Source of the DNA: Natronomonas pharaonis DSM 2160
Lineage (GTDB): Archaea > Halobacteriota > Halobacteria > Halobacteriales > Haloarculaceae
Reading direction: 5' to 3'
NCBI RefSeq assembly: GCF_000026045.1
Contig: NC_007426.1
Location: 2,418,001 to 2,482,000 of the forward strand
DNA length: 64,000 bases
Part shown: positions 15,568-24,837 of the stretch, one piece after another
Position numbering within the stretch: the stretch's first letter is position 1
Layout of the letters: every line of letters begins with the position of its first letter
The notes under the pieces: generated by a model
The model's input: the letters and a program-made list of their open reading frames with translations, nothing else
Databases searched by the model: none
What the model was told of the DNA's origin: nothing
Position numbers and translations under genes: made by a program

Positions 15568-17508
15568 ATGACTGACTTAGGAGGGTTCCACGACCGAATC
15601 GCACGCATCGACCTCTCGGAGGGCGATGTCGCCTACGAGAGTATCGACCAGAAAGACGCCGAGAAATATCTCGGGGCGCGCGGGCTCGGTGCCAAGTACG
15701 TCTTCGACCAAGGGCCAGATGTCGACCCGATGGGGCCGGAGAATCTGCTGGCGTTCATGACCGGACCGCTGACCGGTACACAGGTGACGATGAGCGGCCG
15801 CATCGCCGTCTGCACGAAGTCGCCGCTCACCGGAACAGTAACCGACAGCCATCACGGCGGCTGGTCGGGCGCGCGCCTAAAGTGGGCTGGCCTCGACGGG
15901 GTGCTCTTCGAGGGTGCGGCAGACAAGCCGGTGTACGCCGTCGTCGAAGACGGTGCCGTCGAGCTGCACGATGCGTCACACCTGTGGGGAAAAGGGGTCC
16001 ACGAGACCCGGGATATCCTTGCAGAGGAACATGAAGGCGCCTACGGCAAGAACCTCTCGATGATGGGTATCGGCGAAGGCGGCGAAAACGGCGTCCGATA
16101 CGCCTGCATCATGAACGAAGACGACCGAGCGTCCGGCCGGGGTGGCACGGGCTGTGTGATGGGTTCGAAGAATCTCAAGGCCGTGGTCGTCAAGGCAAAA
16201 ACCGACATGCCGAAGCCCGCCGACCCCGAGACGTTCACGGAAGGCCACAAGCAGGCCATGGAGCTGATTCAGGAGTCGGAGGTCACCGCGCCCAATGAGG
16301 GCGGGCTCTCGCTGTACGGGACAAACGTCCTGATGAACGCCACCGAGGAGATGTCGGGGCTCCCGACCAGAAACGCCAAATACACCTCGACGAACGATGC
16401 TCGCGAGGACGGCTTCGGTGACGAGGGCTTCGACGCTGAGGCGGTCTCCGGCGAGAACGTCAGAGAGAACATTCTCGTCGACGAGCCGACCTGTCACTCC
16501 TGTCCGGTCGCCTGCAAGAAGGAAGTCGAGGCCGATGTCGTTCATAAGGGCGAGGAGCTGAACGTCCGGACTGAATCCTACGAGTACGAGTCGGCGTGGG
16601 CGCTCGGTCCCAACTCCGGCCACACCGAGCGTGACGAAATCGCGCTGATGTTACAGCGGTGCAACGACCACGGCATCGACACCATCGAGGCCGGCAACAT
16701 GCTGGCGATGGCGATGGAGATGACCGAGGAGGGCAAACTCGACTCGCTTGGCGAGGGTATCGAGTGGGGCGACACGGAGGAGATGGTCGAGATGATAACG
16801 AAAATCGCCACCCGTGACGGCGAGTTGGCGGACCTGCTCGCCGAGGGGCCCCGTCGCGTCGCCGACCGGATGGACGCCCACGACAACTCGCTGGCGGTCA
16901 AGGGCCAGACGATGGCCGCCTACGACCCCCGCTGCATGAAGGGGATGGCAATCGCATACGCGACATCGAACCGCGGCGCCTGCCACCTGCGCGGATACAC
17001 CCCCGCCGCCGAGATTCTCGGCATTCCGGAGAAGGTCGACCCCGTCGAGTGGGAGGGCAAAGGCGAGCTGACAGCGACCTTCCAAGACATGCACGCTATC
17101 AGCGACAGCTTCGATATCTGCAAGTTCAACGCATTCGCCGAGGGCATCGAGGAGTACGTCACCCAGTACAACGGGATGACCGGCCGCGATGTCGGCGAGG
17201 AGGAACTACTCGAAGCCGGCGAGCGTATCTACACGCTCGAACGCTACTACAACAACCTGGCCGGCTTCGATGGCAGCGATGACGACCTCCCGGACCGCTT
17301 CGTTGAGGGCCGTGAGGGAGCGGTCCCCGGGCAGGGCGGCAGCGAGGGCAGCCTCGTCGAACTCGAAGAGCTGAAAAACGAATACTACGAGACCCGTGGC
17401 TGGGTCGACGGCGTCGTCCCCGACGAGAGACTCGACGAACTCGGTATCGATGTCGGCCCCGGAACGGGCGTCTCGGCGGGCGACTCAGCCGCGCCGGCCG
17501 ACGACTAA
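15568..17508 (+). CDS. aor: Aldehyde:ferredoxin oxidoreductase (tungstopterin type)
   Basis: 646 residues. It oxidises aldehydes to acids and reduces ferredoxin in the cytoplasm, using a bis-pterin tungsten (or molybdenum) centre and one 4Fe-4S cluster. The cluster ligands are C309-x2-C312-x3-C316 (CHSCPVAC) plus C518 (FDICKF), the same pattern and spacing as in Pyrococcus AOR. The pterin-binding DSHHGGWSG/GARLKWAG and ACHLRGYTPAAE regions are present. The start MTDLGGFHDRIARIDL matches the family N-terminus. A SAMP1/MoaD-like gene lies 1.2 kb downstream, consistent with pterin-cofactor needs. Confidence 0.94.
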   Translation: MTDLGGFHDRIARIDLSEGDVAYESIDQKDAEKYLGARGLGAKYVFDQGPDVDPMGPENLLAFMTGPLTGTQVTMSGRIAVCTKSPLTGTVTDSHHGGWSGARLKWAGLDGVLFEGAADKPVYAVVEDGAVELHDASHLWGKGVHETRDILAEEHEGAYGKNLSMMGIGEGGENGVRYACIMNEDDRASGRGGTGCVMGSKNLKAVVVKAKTDMPKPADPETFTEGHKQAMELIQESEVTAPNEGGLSLYGTNVLMNATEEMSGLPTRNAKYTSTNDAREDGFGDEGFDAEAVSGENVRENILVDEPTCHSCPVACKKEVEADVVHKGEELNVRTESYEYESAWALGPNSGHTERDEIALMLQRCNDHGIDTIEAGNMLAMAMEMTEEGKLDSLGEGIEWGDTEEMVEMITKIATRDGELADLLAEGPRRVADRMDAHDNSLAVKGQTMAAYDPRCMKGMAIAYATSNRGACHLRGYTPAAEILGIPEKVDPVEWEGKGELTATFQDMHAISDSFDICKFNAFAEGIEEYVTQYNGMTGRDVGEEELLEAGERIYTLERYYNNLAGFDGSDDDLPDRFVEGREGAVPGQGGSEGSLVELEELKNEYYETRGWVDGVVPDERLDELGIDVGPGTGVSAGDSAAPADD

Positions 17509-17517
17509 TGTAGCCGG

Positions 17518-18624
17518 TTATCGGCTGAGGTCGAAGGCGACGGCGACACCGCCGCCGATGACACCCCAGAAGACGAACCGGTATCGACCCGCCGGGAGCT
17601 CCGGACAGACCGCAAGGTCGTGAATCGATTTTTCTTCGATGGCTTCCTCGGTGAGTTCGACCTGCCACTCGAAGCCGTCGCCCGGCGAATGGACGATTTC
17701 CTCGTCGGTGTACCCCATCGGTCGGTCGGCGTCGGCAACGCGAACGTCCTGCCAGCCGTCGTCGGTGGAGACCTGCAGATTGTACTTGTTTCTATTGCCG
17801 GTATCGACAAATCGGTCGGCAACGTTTGTCAACCGGATTGTCGCCGTTTCGCCGTATTCGTAGGCCGGTTCGTCGACGCGAAGCGCAAGGGCTGGGTCGC
17901 TATCTGCTTCGACCGTCCCCCACTCGATTTCGGCCTCATCAACGCCCTGCGGGTGGCGCTCAACCTCTTCGGCGTCGCAGTCGAGCGGAGGAACCGGTTC
18001 GGGGTCGTCGTCAGGGCGTACGTGCCCCGTAAGGTCAGCAACCGTCGGTCCCAGCGGGTCGTCGGCCGTTCCGACGACAGTCGCCGTCTCGCCCCACCCG
18101 TTGGTCACCGCAACGGCAGCCGTATCGGCCGGGTCGTCCTCGAATGTGACCCGAAGCAGCGCCGATGGGTAGGTGACGACCTCGGCACAGGCGGTCTCCT
18201 CCTCGCTGGTATCGATGACATCGGCGCGTGCGACCAGTTCACCGTCGTCGAGACGGCTGTCTGCGATTTCGAGTCGGTCGTGGCAGGCGTTCGGGCCGAC
18301 AGACTCGACGACGACGAGCCGCTCGTCTCCGTAGTCGATGTTCTCGAGAAACGACTGGAACTCGTCGCTGCGGTCCTCGCCGACGGCATCATCGTACCGG
18401 CCGAAAACTGCCTGCTGGCGGTCATCGTCGTCGATAACGACGACGTTTCCGACGGCGTCGTCTCGGTCCCACGCTGGGCGGCCGGTCCGCACCGCAAGCG
18501 GCATCGTCTCGGTCGTGATACCGTTAGTCTCGCCGTTGTCCGTTTCGGGGTCGAGACAGCCGGCAACCGCGGTGCCAACGCCGACACCGGCGAGCCGAAG
18601 CGCTGTCCGCCTGTGAAGCTTCAT
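17518..18624 (-). CDS. Secreted lipoprotein with C-terminal Ig-like domain
   Basis: 368 residues. The signal MKLHRRTALRLAGVGVGTAVAGC combines a twin-arginine motif with a lipobox, so it is likely a Tat-exported lipid-anchored protein. The acidic N-terminal half has four cysteines and fits no family I know. The C-terminal part (about 240-365: LRVDEPAYEYGETATIRLTN, then DDGWQDVRVAD) resembles the beta-sandwich Ig-like domain found in many haloarchaeal lipoproteins. It ends convergently 9 nt from aor. The function is unknown. Confidence 0.85.
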   Translation of the reverse strand: MKLHRRTALRLAGVGVGTAVAGCLDPETDNGETNGITTETMPLAVRTGRPAWDRDDAVGNVVVIDDDDRQQAVFGRYDDAVGEDRSDEFQSFLENIDYGDERLVVVESVGPNACHDRLEIADSRLDDGELVARADVIDTSEEETACAEVVTYPSALLRVTFEDDPADTAAVAVTNGWGETATVVGTADDPLGPTVADLTGHVRPDDDPEPVPPLDCDAEEVERHPQGVDEAEIEWGTVEADSDPALALRVDEPAYEYGETATIRLTNVADRFVDTGNRNKYNLQVSTDDGWQDVRVADADRPMGYTDEEIVHSPGDGFEWQVELTEEAIEEKSIHDLAVCPELPAGRYRFVFWGVIGGGVAVAFDLSR

Positions 18625-18688
18625 ACACGACCGTCGATGGCCAGTAGATGAGTGGCTTGTGGTGGCTCAAAGAGCCGCTTGATATACG

Positions 18689-18967
18689 TTAGCCACCGCT
18701 CACCGGGGGGAAAAGTGCGAGTTCGTCGCCCTCCTCTAGGGTCGTCTCGAACCCGTCATCCGAGACGAACGGGTTCCGGTCGTTTCTGAGAACGCGGATG
18801 TGGTCGCGCAACTCGCCGTCTTCGTCGAGCACCTCAGCTTCGAGGTCCGGGTGGGCCGCAAGCAGCTGCTCGAAGGCGTCCCCGAACGTGTCGCCGGGGG
18901 CGGCATCGACCTCGACGCGTTTCGTCCCGGCAGCCTCAGCGAGGTTGGCGAATAGTCGCCATTCCAT
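18689..18967 (-). CDS. samp1: Ubiquitin-like small archaeal modifier SAMP1 / MoaD-like
   Basis: 92 residues with a beta-grasp fold and a C-terminal diglycine (ELALFPPVSGG). It closely resembles Haloferax SAMP1 in start (MEWRLFANLAEAAG), length and ending. The C-terminal glycine is adenylated by the E1-like UbaA. The protein is then either attached to target lysines or thiocarboxylated to donate sulfur for molybdo/tungstopterin. Proximity to aor favours the cofactor role, though both may apply. Confidence 0.93.
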   Translation of the reverse strand: MEWRLFANLAEAAGTKRVEVDAAPGDTFGDAFEQLLAAHPDLEAEVLDEDGELRDHIRVLRNDRNPFVSDDGFETTLEEGDELALFPPVSGG

Positions 18968-19052
18968 ACCTGTACTGTGAGGGGCCGGCCGTATTAGGGG
19001 TGACGACCGTGCCGCCGGATGATTTATGAGCGGCGTCAGAGTATGTCAACAC

Positions 19053-19445
19053 ATGTCACGAACACTATTCGGTATGCTCGGTGCGGTAATGGCACTGTTT
19101 CCTGACGCTGTGCTCGATGCCTTCGAAGCAATCGCACTCGAATCGCCCGGCGAGTACACGCCGAGACCGTGGCTTCGCTCCGGGGTCAGAGCCGAGGGAC
19201 TCGTTTACGCCGCTCTTGCCGTGGTCGGTGGGAGAGCCTACACCGGACTACTGTACGTCGTGGGCGCGGTCGGCGCAGTCGTGGTCGCCGCGCCACGACA
19301 GTATCTCGCGTTCGGGGCCCGACTCGCCTACGAGGACGGCGACAGCGTCGAGTGGACCGATGGGTTCGTCCGTGCGGCGCGCTGGTTGGGCGTCTGCTGT
19401 GTCCTGCTGGCTGTTCGGGGGGTGCGAACGGAGCGAGAGGACTGA
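19053..19445 (+). CDS. Small integral membrane protein, unknown function
   Basis: 130 residues with hydrophobic segments near residues 5-20, 50-62, 66-82 and 110-122, and a charged C-terminus (RGVRTERED). I use the ATG at 19053 (MSRTLFGMLGAVMALFPD). An ATG at 19026 in frame would add nine residues and is also possible. No family recognised. It converges with uspA, 2 nt apart. Confidence 0.7.
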   Translation: MSRTLFGMLGAVMALFPDAVLDAFEAIALESPGEYTPRPWLRSGVRAEGLVYAALAVVGGRAYTGLLYVVGAVGAVVVAAPRQYLAFGARLAYEDGDSVEWTDGFVRAARWLGVCCVLLAVRGVRTERED

Positions 19446-19447
19446 CC

Positions 19448-19867
19448 TCACCGGACGACCGTTACGGGTACTGGCGACCGGCGAACGACTGTCTCGGCGA
19501 CACTGCCGAGCAGTATTCGGGAAATGCCGTCCCGGCCGTGGCTCCCGATGACGACGTGGTCGATGTCTTCGTTTTCGGTAGCGTCGATGATAACCCGTGC
19601 TGGACGACCGATTTCGGCGGCCGTCGCGACTGAAACCCCGCGGTCGTCGCCGCGTTCGACGGCCCGTTCGAGCATGTCGTTGGCGGCGTCCCGTTCGGCA
19701 TCGAGAACGCGGGCGACGCCGCCGGCTTCCATACCGGCCCCATAGCCGGCCTTCGAGGGGTCGATAGCCCGCAGACAGACCAGCGTCGCCTCCGGAAACT
19801 CGTCGGCCGCGTGTTCGAAGGCCGTCCACGACTGCTCGGAGCCGTCCATCGGTACGAGAACGCGCAT
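19448..19867 (-). CDS. Universal stress protein, UspA family
   Basis: 139 residues, one Usp domain. The N-terminal MRVLVPMDGSEQSWTAFEHA gives the first strand and the ATP-contacting Asp. The C-terminal G-x2-G-x9-G-S loop is present as GSHGRDGISRILLGSVAE, so nucleotide binding is likely. Haloarchaeal genomes carry many such proteins. The specific stress is unknown. Confidence 0.93.
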   Translation of the reverse strand: MRVLVPMDGSEQSWTAFEHAADEFPEATLVCLRAIDPSKAGYGAGMEAGGVARVLDAERDAANDMLERAVERGDDRGVSVATAAEIGRPARVIIDATENEDIDHVVIGSHGRDGISRILLGSVAETVVRRSPVPVTVVR

Positions 19868-19933
19868 ACCGAACCGAGCGGGCCGGCAGACAAAAAGCCA
19901 CCTCCGAATCCCGGCTGCTGTCGCCGCGGCCGG

Positions 19934-21709
19934 TCAGTCTCTTCCGTGGCGGGTCAGACAGTTCGAAAGCCCACGGAGCTCGACCGGTTCGGAGTTGTCC
20001 GGCGAGTAGACCACCATCTGTCCCTGCTCCATGTAGGGGACTTTTCCTTCCAAATTCGAGGGGATGTTAACGGCCTTGATGGCGTCCTCGTCGCCGAGAT
20101 TCAGCACGACAGTCGTGTTTATTTGCTTGAATATGGGGTCGGCGATATCCTGTGGGTCCTGCGTGATGAGAAAGAGGCCAAGCCGTTCCTTGCGGCCCTG
20201 CTTTGCCGCCTCGGCGAACTTGCCGATAACGCGGTCGGCTTGGACGCTGTCGGCGTCGGTCAGGAAGTTGTGCGCCTCGTCCATCCCCAAGACGAGCGGC
20301 GTCTCCTTGATGCGGTCGTGTGTCGGGTCGTTGGAGAGCTTTTCGTCGACGATGAGCGAGGCGACCGCAAGAACCACGGTCGTCGTCGCCCGCGAGTCGT
20401 TGATGTGGTAGGTCGGCACCGTGGTGACGCCGCCGGGCCGGACGAACTCCGAGACGAGGTCCGTAATCGGGCGCGCATCGCCATCGAAGATGTGGCTGAA
20501 GCCGCTGATGCGCCGTCGAACGGCATCGAAGGTCGCTTCATGGACTTTGCCGGATTCGTCGAGTTCCTCCCGAAGCGCCGGGTCATCGAGGAACGACCGG
20601 AACTGCTCGTAGGTGCCGCCGTCGCCGAACTGTCGCTTGAACCGCTTCAACAGCACGCTGACGAGCGCGTTGTACTGGTTGTCGTTGAGCCCGCTGCCGG
20701 CGACGAGCCACGGGTTGTCATGGACCATCGAGAACGGAATCGAGAACTCGACCTGCTCGGCGCGGTGGTGGGAAGCAGCATACGACGTGCCGTCGACGGC
20801 CGGTACGAACGCCTTCGTGTCGTCGACACCGCCGTGGGCGATAGCCTCCCGCTCGAGCCGTCGCCTGAACTCGGTTCCGATGTCGGGGTTGTCGTCGTGG
20901 AGCTGTGCGTACTCGTCTTGGGGGTCGAACTGGACGAGCGCAGGTGCGCGTTCGCGGCCGTCGCCGATGTCGTAACGGCGGTCAGCGGCGAGATACTGCC
21001 GTAGAATGTTCTTGGCGGTGTGGGTCTTCCCAGAGCCGGTCCCGCCAGCGACGAGCGTATGTCGGAATACGAGCGGGTCACCGGCGTCGTCGTCGTCCTT
21101 TAGCCGATAGTCGATGGTCGGCGGGCTGGCGGCCGTCTTGACCTTCTGGCCGCCGACGGAGAGATGGCCGACGAAGACGCCCGCCTCCGGAATCTTGAGC
21201 CCGGTCTTGATTTCGGTATCGTCGACCGCCTCTCTGACAACTGTCTCGGGCTTTGGCACCCGGTCTGTCATCCGGCGTTTGAGGTCACCGTCCTCTTCGT
21301 AGAGCACGGCAACGGGCTCCAGCGTCGCCATGAACTTGTAATCGTGTTCGTCGATGCCGTCGCTTCGCATCGCCCGGCGGGCATGAATCTCGGTCGCGTC
21401 GTCGGCACGGAACTCGCGTTCGTATTCGAGCGCCGCAATCCGGCAGAAAAGCCGCTCGCCGTCCGGGTAGGCCGCAACGAGGTAGCTCCCGATGCGGATA
21501 TCATGACGGTTGTCGGCGGTGACGTAGGCACGCAGCCGGGTGTCATCATCGTCCTCACTGATACGCAGCCCCGCAGAGGCCGAGATGGTCCCGATACCAC
21601 GGTCGGTACCGACCGGGGTCGCCGAAACCGCCTCGAAGTCGTCGCCGTCGTTGGTGTCGTCGCGTTCGTCGTCGTCGCCGAAACTGTCGAATCTACCCGG
21701 GTCGGACAT
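19934..21709 (-). CDS. HerA-like DNA translocase/ATPase (DUF87 type)
   Basis: 591 residues. After an acidic N-terminus there is a HAS-barrel-like beta region (about 35-140), then Walker A GGTGSGKT (222-229) and Walker B in PLVLGMDEAHNFL, followed by an R-finger-like region and QDPQDIADPIFKQINTTVV near the end. HerA ATPases are hexameric pumps, classically paired with NurA in end resection. No nurA is adjacent, so this may be one of the stand-alone paralogues common in haloarchaea. The start MSDPGRFDSFGDDDE is preferred over MRTFLIDAGHNRC. Confidence 0.88.
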   Translation of the reverse strand: MSDPGRFDSFGDDDERDDTNDGDDFEAVSATPVGTDRGIGTISASAGLRISEDDDDTRLRAYVTADNRHDIRIGSYLVAAYPDGERLFCRIAALEYEREFRADDATEIHARRAMRSDGIDEHDYKFMATLEPVAVLYEEDGDLKRRMTDRVPKPETVVREAVDDTEIKTGLKIPEAGVFVGHLSVGGQKVKTAASPPTIDYRLKDDDDAGDPLVFRHTLVAGGTGSGKTHTAKNILRQYLAADRRYDIGDGRERAPALVQFDPQDEYAQLHDDNPDIGTEFRRRLEREAIAHGGVDDTKAFVPAVDGTSYAASHHRAEQVEFSIPFSMVHDNPWLVAGSGLNDNQYNALVSVLLKRFKRQFGDGGTYEQFRSFLDDPALREELDESGKVHEATFDAVRRRISGFSHIFDGDARPITDLVSEFVRPGGVTTVPTYHINDSRATTTVVLAVASLIVDEKLSNDPTHDRIKETPLVLGMDEAHNFLTDADSVQADRVIGKFAEAAKQGRKERLGLFLITQDPQDIADPIFKQINTTVVLNLGDEDAIKAVNIPSNLEGKVPYMEQGQMVVYSPDNSEPVELRGLSNCLTRHGRD

Positions 21710-21760
21710 ACACCGATTGTGTCCGGCATCGATTAAAAACGTGCGCATGCCGCGCTCGGC

Positions 21761-22876
21761 CTACTTGTCGTTGGTGTCGATATCGTCGATACCTTCACCG
21801 GGCAGGCTGATGAGGTTCTCCCGGCCGATGCGGAGTTTGTCAACCCGGTCCTCGTCAGCCATCGACGACAGTAGCTGTGAGACCTTCGCGTTCGACCAGC
21901 CGGTTTCCTTGACGATGTTGGCCTGCTTCATCCGCCCGCCGTTCTGTTCAAGCAGGTATTCGACGCGCTCCTCGTCGGAGAGCAGTTCCATGTCGATTTC
22001 GTCGTCCGCCGTCTCGGCGTCGCTTCCGGCAGCGTCGTCGGAGGTCGGCTCCGCTGACGCGCCGCCGGGCGGGGGACTATCGGCGGAGGCGTCCGGTGGT
22101 GTTTCTTCGCTTCCCGACCCGCTGCGGCGACCAGTTGGCGGCCAGTGGCGGGCGACAAGCAGGTACAGGCCCAGCAGTAGGGCTGCGCCGCTCAACAGCA
22201 ACGCGCCCCACAGAAGCATCGTCGATATCCCGACATCGGGAGCCGGCCCGGGCGACGACTGCGGGTAGACGATGGTGAAGTAGCCGGGGCCGAACGTCTC
22301 CGGCCCCTCCCAGTGGAGGTCTCCTTCTTCGGCACCAATCGGCGAGGTCGTCGGGCCGGCGTAACCGGGCGGGGCCGCAATCGTAAGCGACTGGTCGTCT
22401 TCGAGACCGGGGAGCCACGGGCCGTTCGTGGTGTTGAACGCATCGTCGACATAGAGCGTCCCGTTGTCGTCGATACGGGCGAACGACTCCCAGACGAACG
22501 TAACGCGGAGCTCGCCGTACTCCGTGCCGTTTTCGTCTTCGACGATTGCGCTGTCCCGGCGTGGAGCGGTAACGGCCATCTCACGGTCGGCCGCCCGCTC
22601 GGCTTCGGCGGCGGCCCGCTGGAACGCCCCGTGTCCGGGGTCTAAATCCTCACGGCCCGCTTCGAACGCTTCGGCGAAGGAGTCGAACCTGTCGCGGTCG
22701 GTCTCGTTGGTGAACGGGACAGAGACGGCTATCGTCCACTCGGCGTCGCCGTCGTCTTGCAACTGTGCTTCGAAGTGCGTCTCCTCGGCGTCGGGCTGGG
22801 CGAGAGCCGGGGCGGCACCGGCGGCTACCAGACACAGGAGGAGGGCACAGACGAGGACGGGAACCCGACACCGCAT
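21761..22876 (-). CDS. Membrane-anchored winged-helix protein (possible membrane-bound regulator)
   Basis: 371 residues. A Sec-type signal (MRCRVPVLVCALLLCLVAAGAAPALA) is followed by an extracellular beta-rich domain (about 28-215), one transmembrane helix (about 222-245) and an acidic Pro/Ser linker. A cytoplasmic winged helix comes last (about 300-360: SDEERVEYLLEQNGGRMKQANIVKETGWSNAKVSQLLSSM). The layout suggests a one-component sensor that carries an outside signal to DNA. It is divergent from a secreted protein gene at 23031, a plausible target. Haloarchaea have many such proteins, none of known function to me. Confidence 0.85.
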   Translation of the reverse strand: MRCRVPVLVCALLLCLVAAGAAPALAQPDAEETHFEAQLQDDGDAEWTIAVSVPFTNETDRDRFDSFAEAFEAGREDLDPGHGAFQRAAAEAERAADREMAVTAPRRDSAIVEDENGTEYGELRVTFVWESFARIDDNGTLYVDDAFNTTNGPWLPGLEDDQSLTIAAPPGYAGPTTSPIGAEEGDLHWEGPETFGPGYFTIVYPQSSPGPAPDVGISTMLLWGALLLSGAALLLGLYLLVARHWPPTGRRSGSGSEETPPDASADSPPPGGASAEPTSDDAAGSDAETADDEIDMELLSDEERVEYLLEQNGGRMKQANIVKETGWSNAKVSQLLSSMADEDRVDKLRIGRENLISLPGEGIDDIDTNDK

Positions 22877-23030
22877 TGGGTAATGTGTGGACACCCGCAG
22901 GGCAAAACCCTTTCCATCGCGAGATAAAACGTCTCAACGGTTGATAAAGCGTCTCGGCAACTGTGCGCCCGCCATTTCGAGGCGGGCGAGTACGGGCGGA
23001 TTTTTATTCGTCGGCGTACAGGGGCTCCAT

Positions 23031-24293
23031 ATGAACGGTGCCCGAGCAGTCCTCTGTGCCCTCCTCATCTGCGTGGCCACCCTCGGCGGCGTCGTCATCG
23101 CCGCCGATTCGCCGGACGGGGCGTCGGCCGCCGAGCCGACGGTGTCGGCCACGGACGCACCCCTACCACAGACTGACGGTGAGTCCGACCGGCTGCTGTC
23201 GATTGTCTCGGAGGGCGACACCGCCGAGTATCTTGACCCGCCGCCCGGTACAATCGACCGGAGCGGCCAAGAGACAGTCATCGTCGATGTCTCCTCCGCA
23301 GTGGGGACAAACAGCGACACCATCAGAAGCGAATTCCGCCAAGAGTCGCTCGTAGCGGCGTTCGAGGAAGCGACGACCGATGCGGAGCGAAACGACATTG
23401 CCGCCGATGCGGCTACTCGGCTCGACGAGCGCGCCGACGCCCTCATCGCGGCCGAGCGGACGGCTATCGCCGAATACAACGACGGGGCGATAGGCGAACG
23501 GGAGTTCCTCTCGCGGATTGCGGCAATCGACAGAGCGGCAGACAGAACAGCGACGACAGCCGACTGGCTCAGAGACGACGCAGAGACACACCTGAGCGAC
23601 GAAGCCCAGCAGCAAGTCGCCACCGACGCCGCACAACTGCTGCGGTTGCAGGGGCCGGTCCGGGAGCGAACGGCTGCTGCGCTCGGCGGCGACGAGCCGG
23701 TGCGGGTCAACGTCGACACCCGCGAGGAGGCGGTCGTACTCGCCACCGTCGATGACGGTACCTACGTCCGCGAGGCCGTAGACCCCACGGCACAGACGGT
23801 CCATATAGAGGACCGCTACGATGATGATACCGTGCTCGCGCTGTCGCGGTTCCAAGAGCTGTACCCATGGGTCGACGACGCCCGGAGCGGGACGAGTATC
23901 TCCCTGTTCAACTCCGACCACCCGCCGACTCGCATCTACCAGTTCGAGATTCCGCACACGCAGGGCGAACTCATGGCCTACCTCGATGGTGGGTCGGCCG
24001 ACATCATCCACGAGACCCACCGGCTTGACCCCGAGTCGATGCCCGCGACGACCTACGAAGCGAGCGACAACGGGCTGGCGCTGCAGGTGAACGCGACCCG
24101 CGGCGGCGGTCCGCTCGGCATCGAGGTTGTCGATGCGGATACCGGAGATGACGTACCGGCGACAGTGCGCGTCAACGAATCCGAAATCGGAACAGCCGAC
24201 GACGGGCAACTGTGGACGGTCAGCCCCCGTGGCGCAGTGACGGTGACCGCGAGTCACGGCGGCGATTCGGTCTCGCTTGAGACCGAGCTGTAG
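23031..24293 (+). CDS. Secreted haloarchaeal protein, unknown function (DUF7096-like)
   Basis: 420 residues. A signal peptide (about 1-24) precedes an Ala/Glu/Arg-rich helical region (about 75-220) likely to form coiled coils. A beta domain follows (about 225-330, with VDTREEAVVLATVDDGTYVREA), and a C-terminal Ig/carboxypeptidase-regulatory-like domain (about 345-420). There is no C-terminal anchor. It is divergent from the membrane-anchored winged-helix gene, with 154 nt between, and followed after 36 nt by a pilin-like gene. I recall this pair as conserved in haloarchaea but cannot name a function. Confidence 0.8.
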   Translation: MNGARAVLCALLICVATLGGVVIAADSPDGASAAEPTVSATDAPLPQTDGESDRLLSIVSEGDTAEYLDPPPGTIDRSGQETVIVDVSSAVGTNSDTIRSEFRQESLVAAFEEATTDAERNDIAADAATRLDERADALIAAERTAIAEYNDGAIGEREFLSRIAAIDRAADRTATTADWLRDDAETHLSDEAQQQVATDAAQLLRLQGPVRERTAAALGGDEPVRVNVDTREEAVVLATVDDGTYVREAVDPTAQTVHIEDRYDDDTVLALSRFQELYPWVDDARSGTSISLFNSDHPPTRIYQFEIPHTQGELMAYLDGGSADIIHETHRLDPESMPATTYEASDNGLALQVNATRGGGPLGIEVVDADTGDDVPATVRVNESEIGTADDGQLWTVSPRGAVTVTASHGGDSVSLETEL

Positions 24294-24329
24294 CCCGGGC
24301 TTTTTATGCGATAGCGCGCCAGACAGGCC

Positions 24330-24794
24330 ATGTCCGACCGTGCGGTCGCTCCTATCGTCGCCGTCGTCTGTCTCGTCGGCGTTGTCGTCGCACTTGCTGC
24401 GGCCGTCGGCGGTGCGGTTCCGACCGATGTTGCCGCACCGCCGCCGTCGGCGACCATCGACGCCTCGGCCGGGGCGGACGGAGAGCTCCGGCTGACACAC
24501 CGCGGCGGCGAGCCGCTGACTCCCGAAACGCTACGACTGCGGGTCTCCGTCGACGGCGAACGGCTCGACAAGCAGCCGCCGGTGCCGTTCTTTTCAGCCC
24601 ACGGCTTCGAGAGCGGCCCGGATGGGCCGTTCAACAGCGCCTGGAACGGCGACTGGCGGGCCGGAGAGACAGCAACCGTAACTGTCGCGGAAACGAACGC
24701 GCCATCTGTCACCGTCGGCTCGACGGTCGAGATACGGCTCTACGCGGGTGACCACCGATTGGCGCGGCTGGAGACAACCGCTAGCACAGTGTAG
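24330..24794 (+). CDS. Archaeal type IV pilin-like protein
   Basis: 154 residues. The N-terminus MSDRAVAPIVAVVCLVGVVV is the archaeal pilin pattern: a short charged leader, cut by the prepilin peptidase near Arg/Ala, then a long hydrophobic helix. The rest is a beta-rich head with the ADGELRLTHRGGEPLTPETLRLRV segment typical of haloarchaeal pilin-like secreted proteins. It may be a minor pilin or a pseudopilin-like surface protein. It follows the secreted protein gene by 36 nt, so it is probably co-transcribed. Confidence 0.82.
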   Translation: MSDRAVAPIVAVVCLVGVVVALAAAVGGAVPTDVAAPPPSATIDASAGADGELRLTHRGGEPLTPETLRLRVSVDGERLDKQPPVPFFSAHGFESGPDGPFNSAWNGDWRAGETATVTVAETNAPSVTVGSTVEIRLYAGDHRLARLETTASTV

Positions 24795-24837
24795 TGACCC
24801 GTCCGAACGACTACCTACCGCCGCATTCTGCGCGGGT

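Noticed and set aside
17620-18651. 343-codon frame opposite the lipoprotein gene
   Set aside because: The minus strand has a Tat signal, lipobox and normal composition; the plus strand has none.
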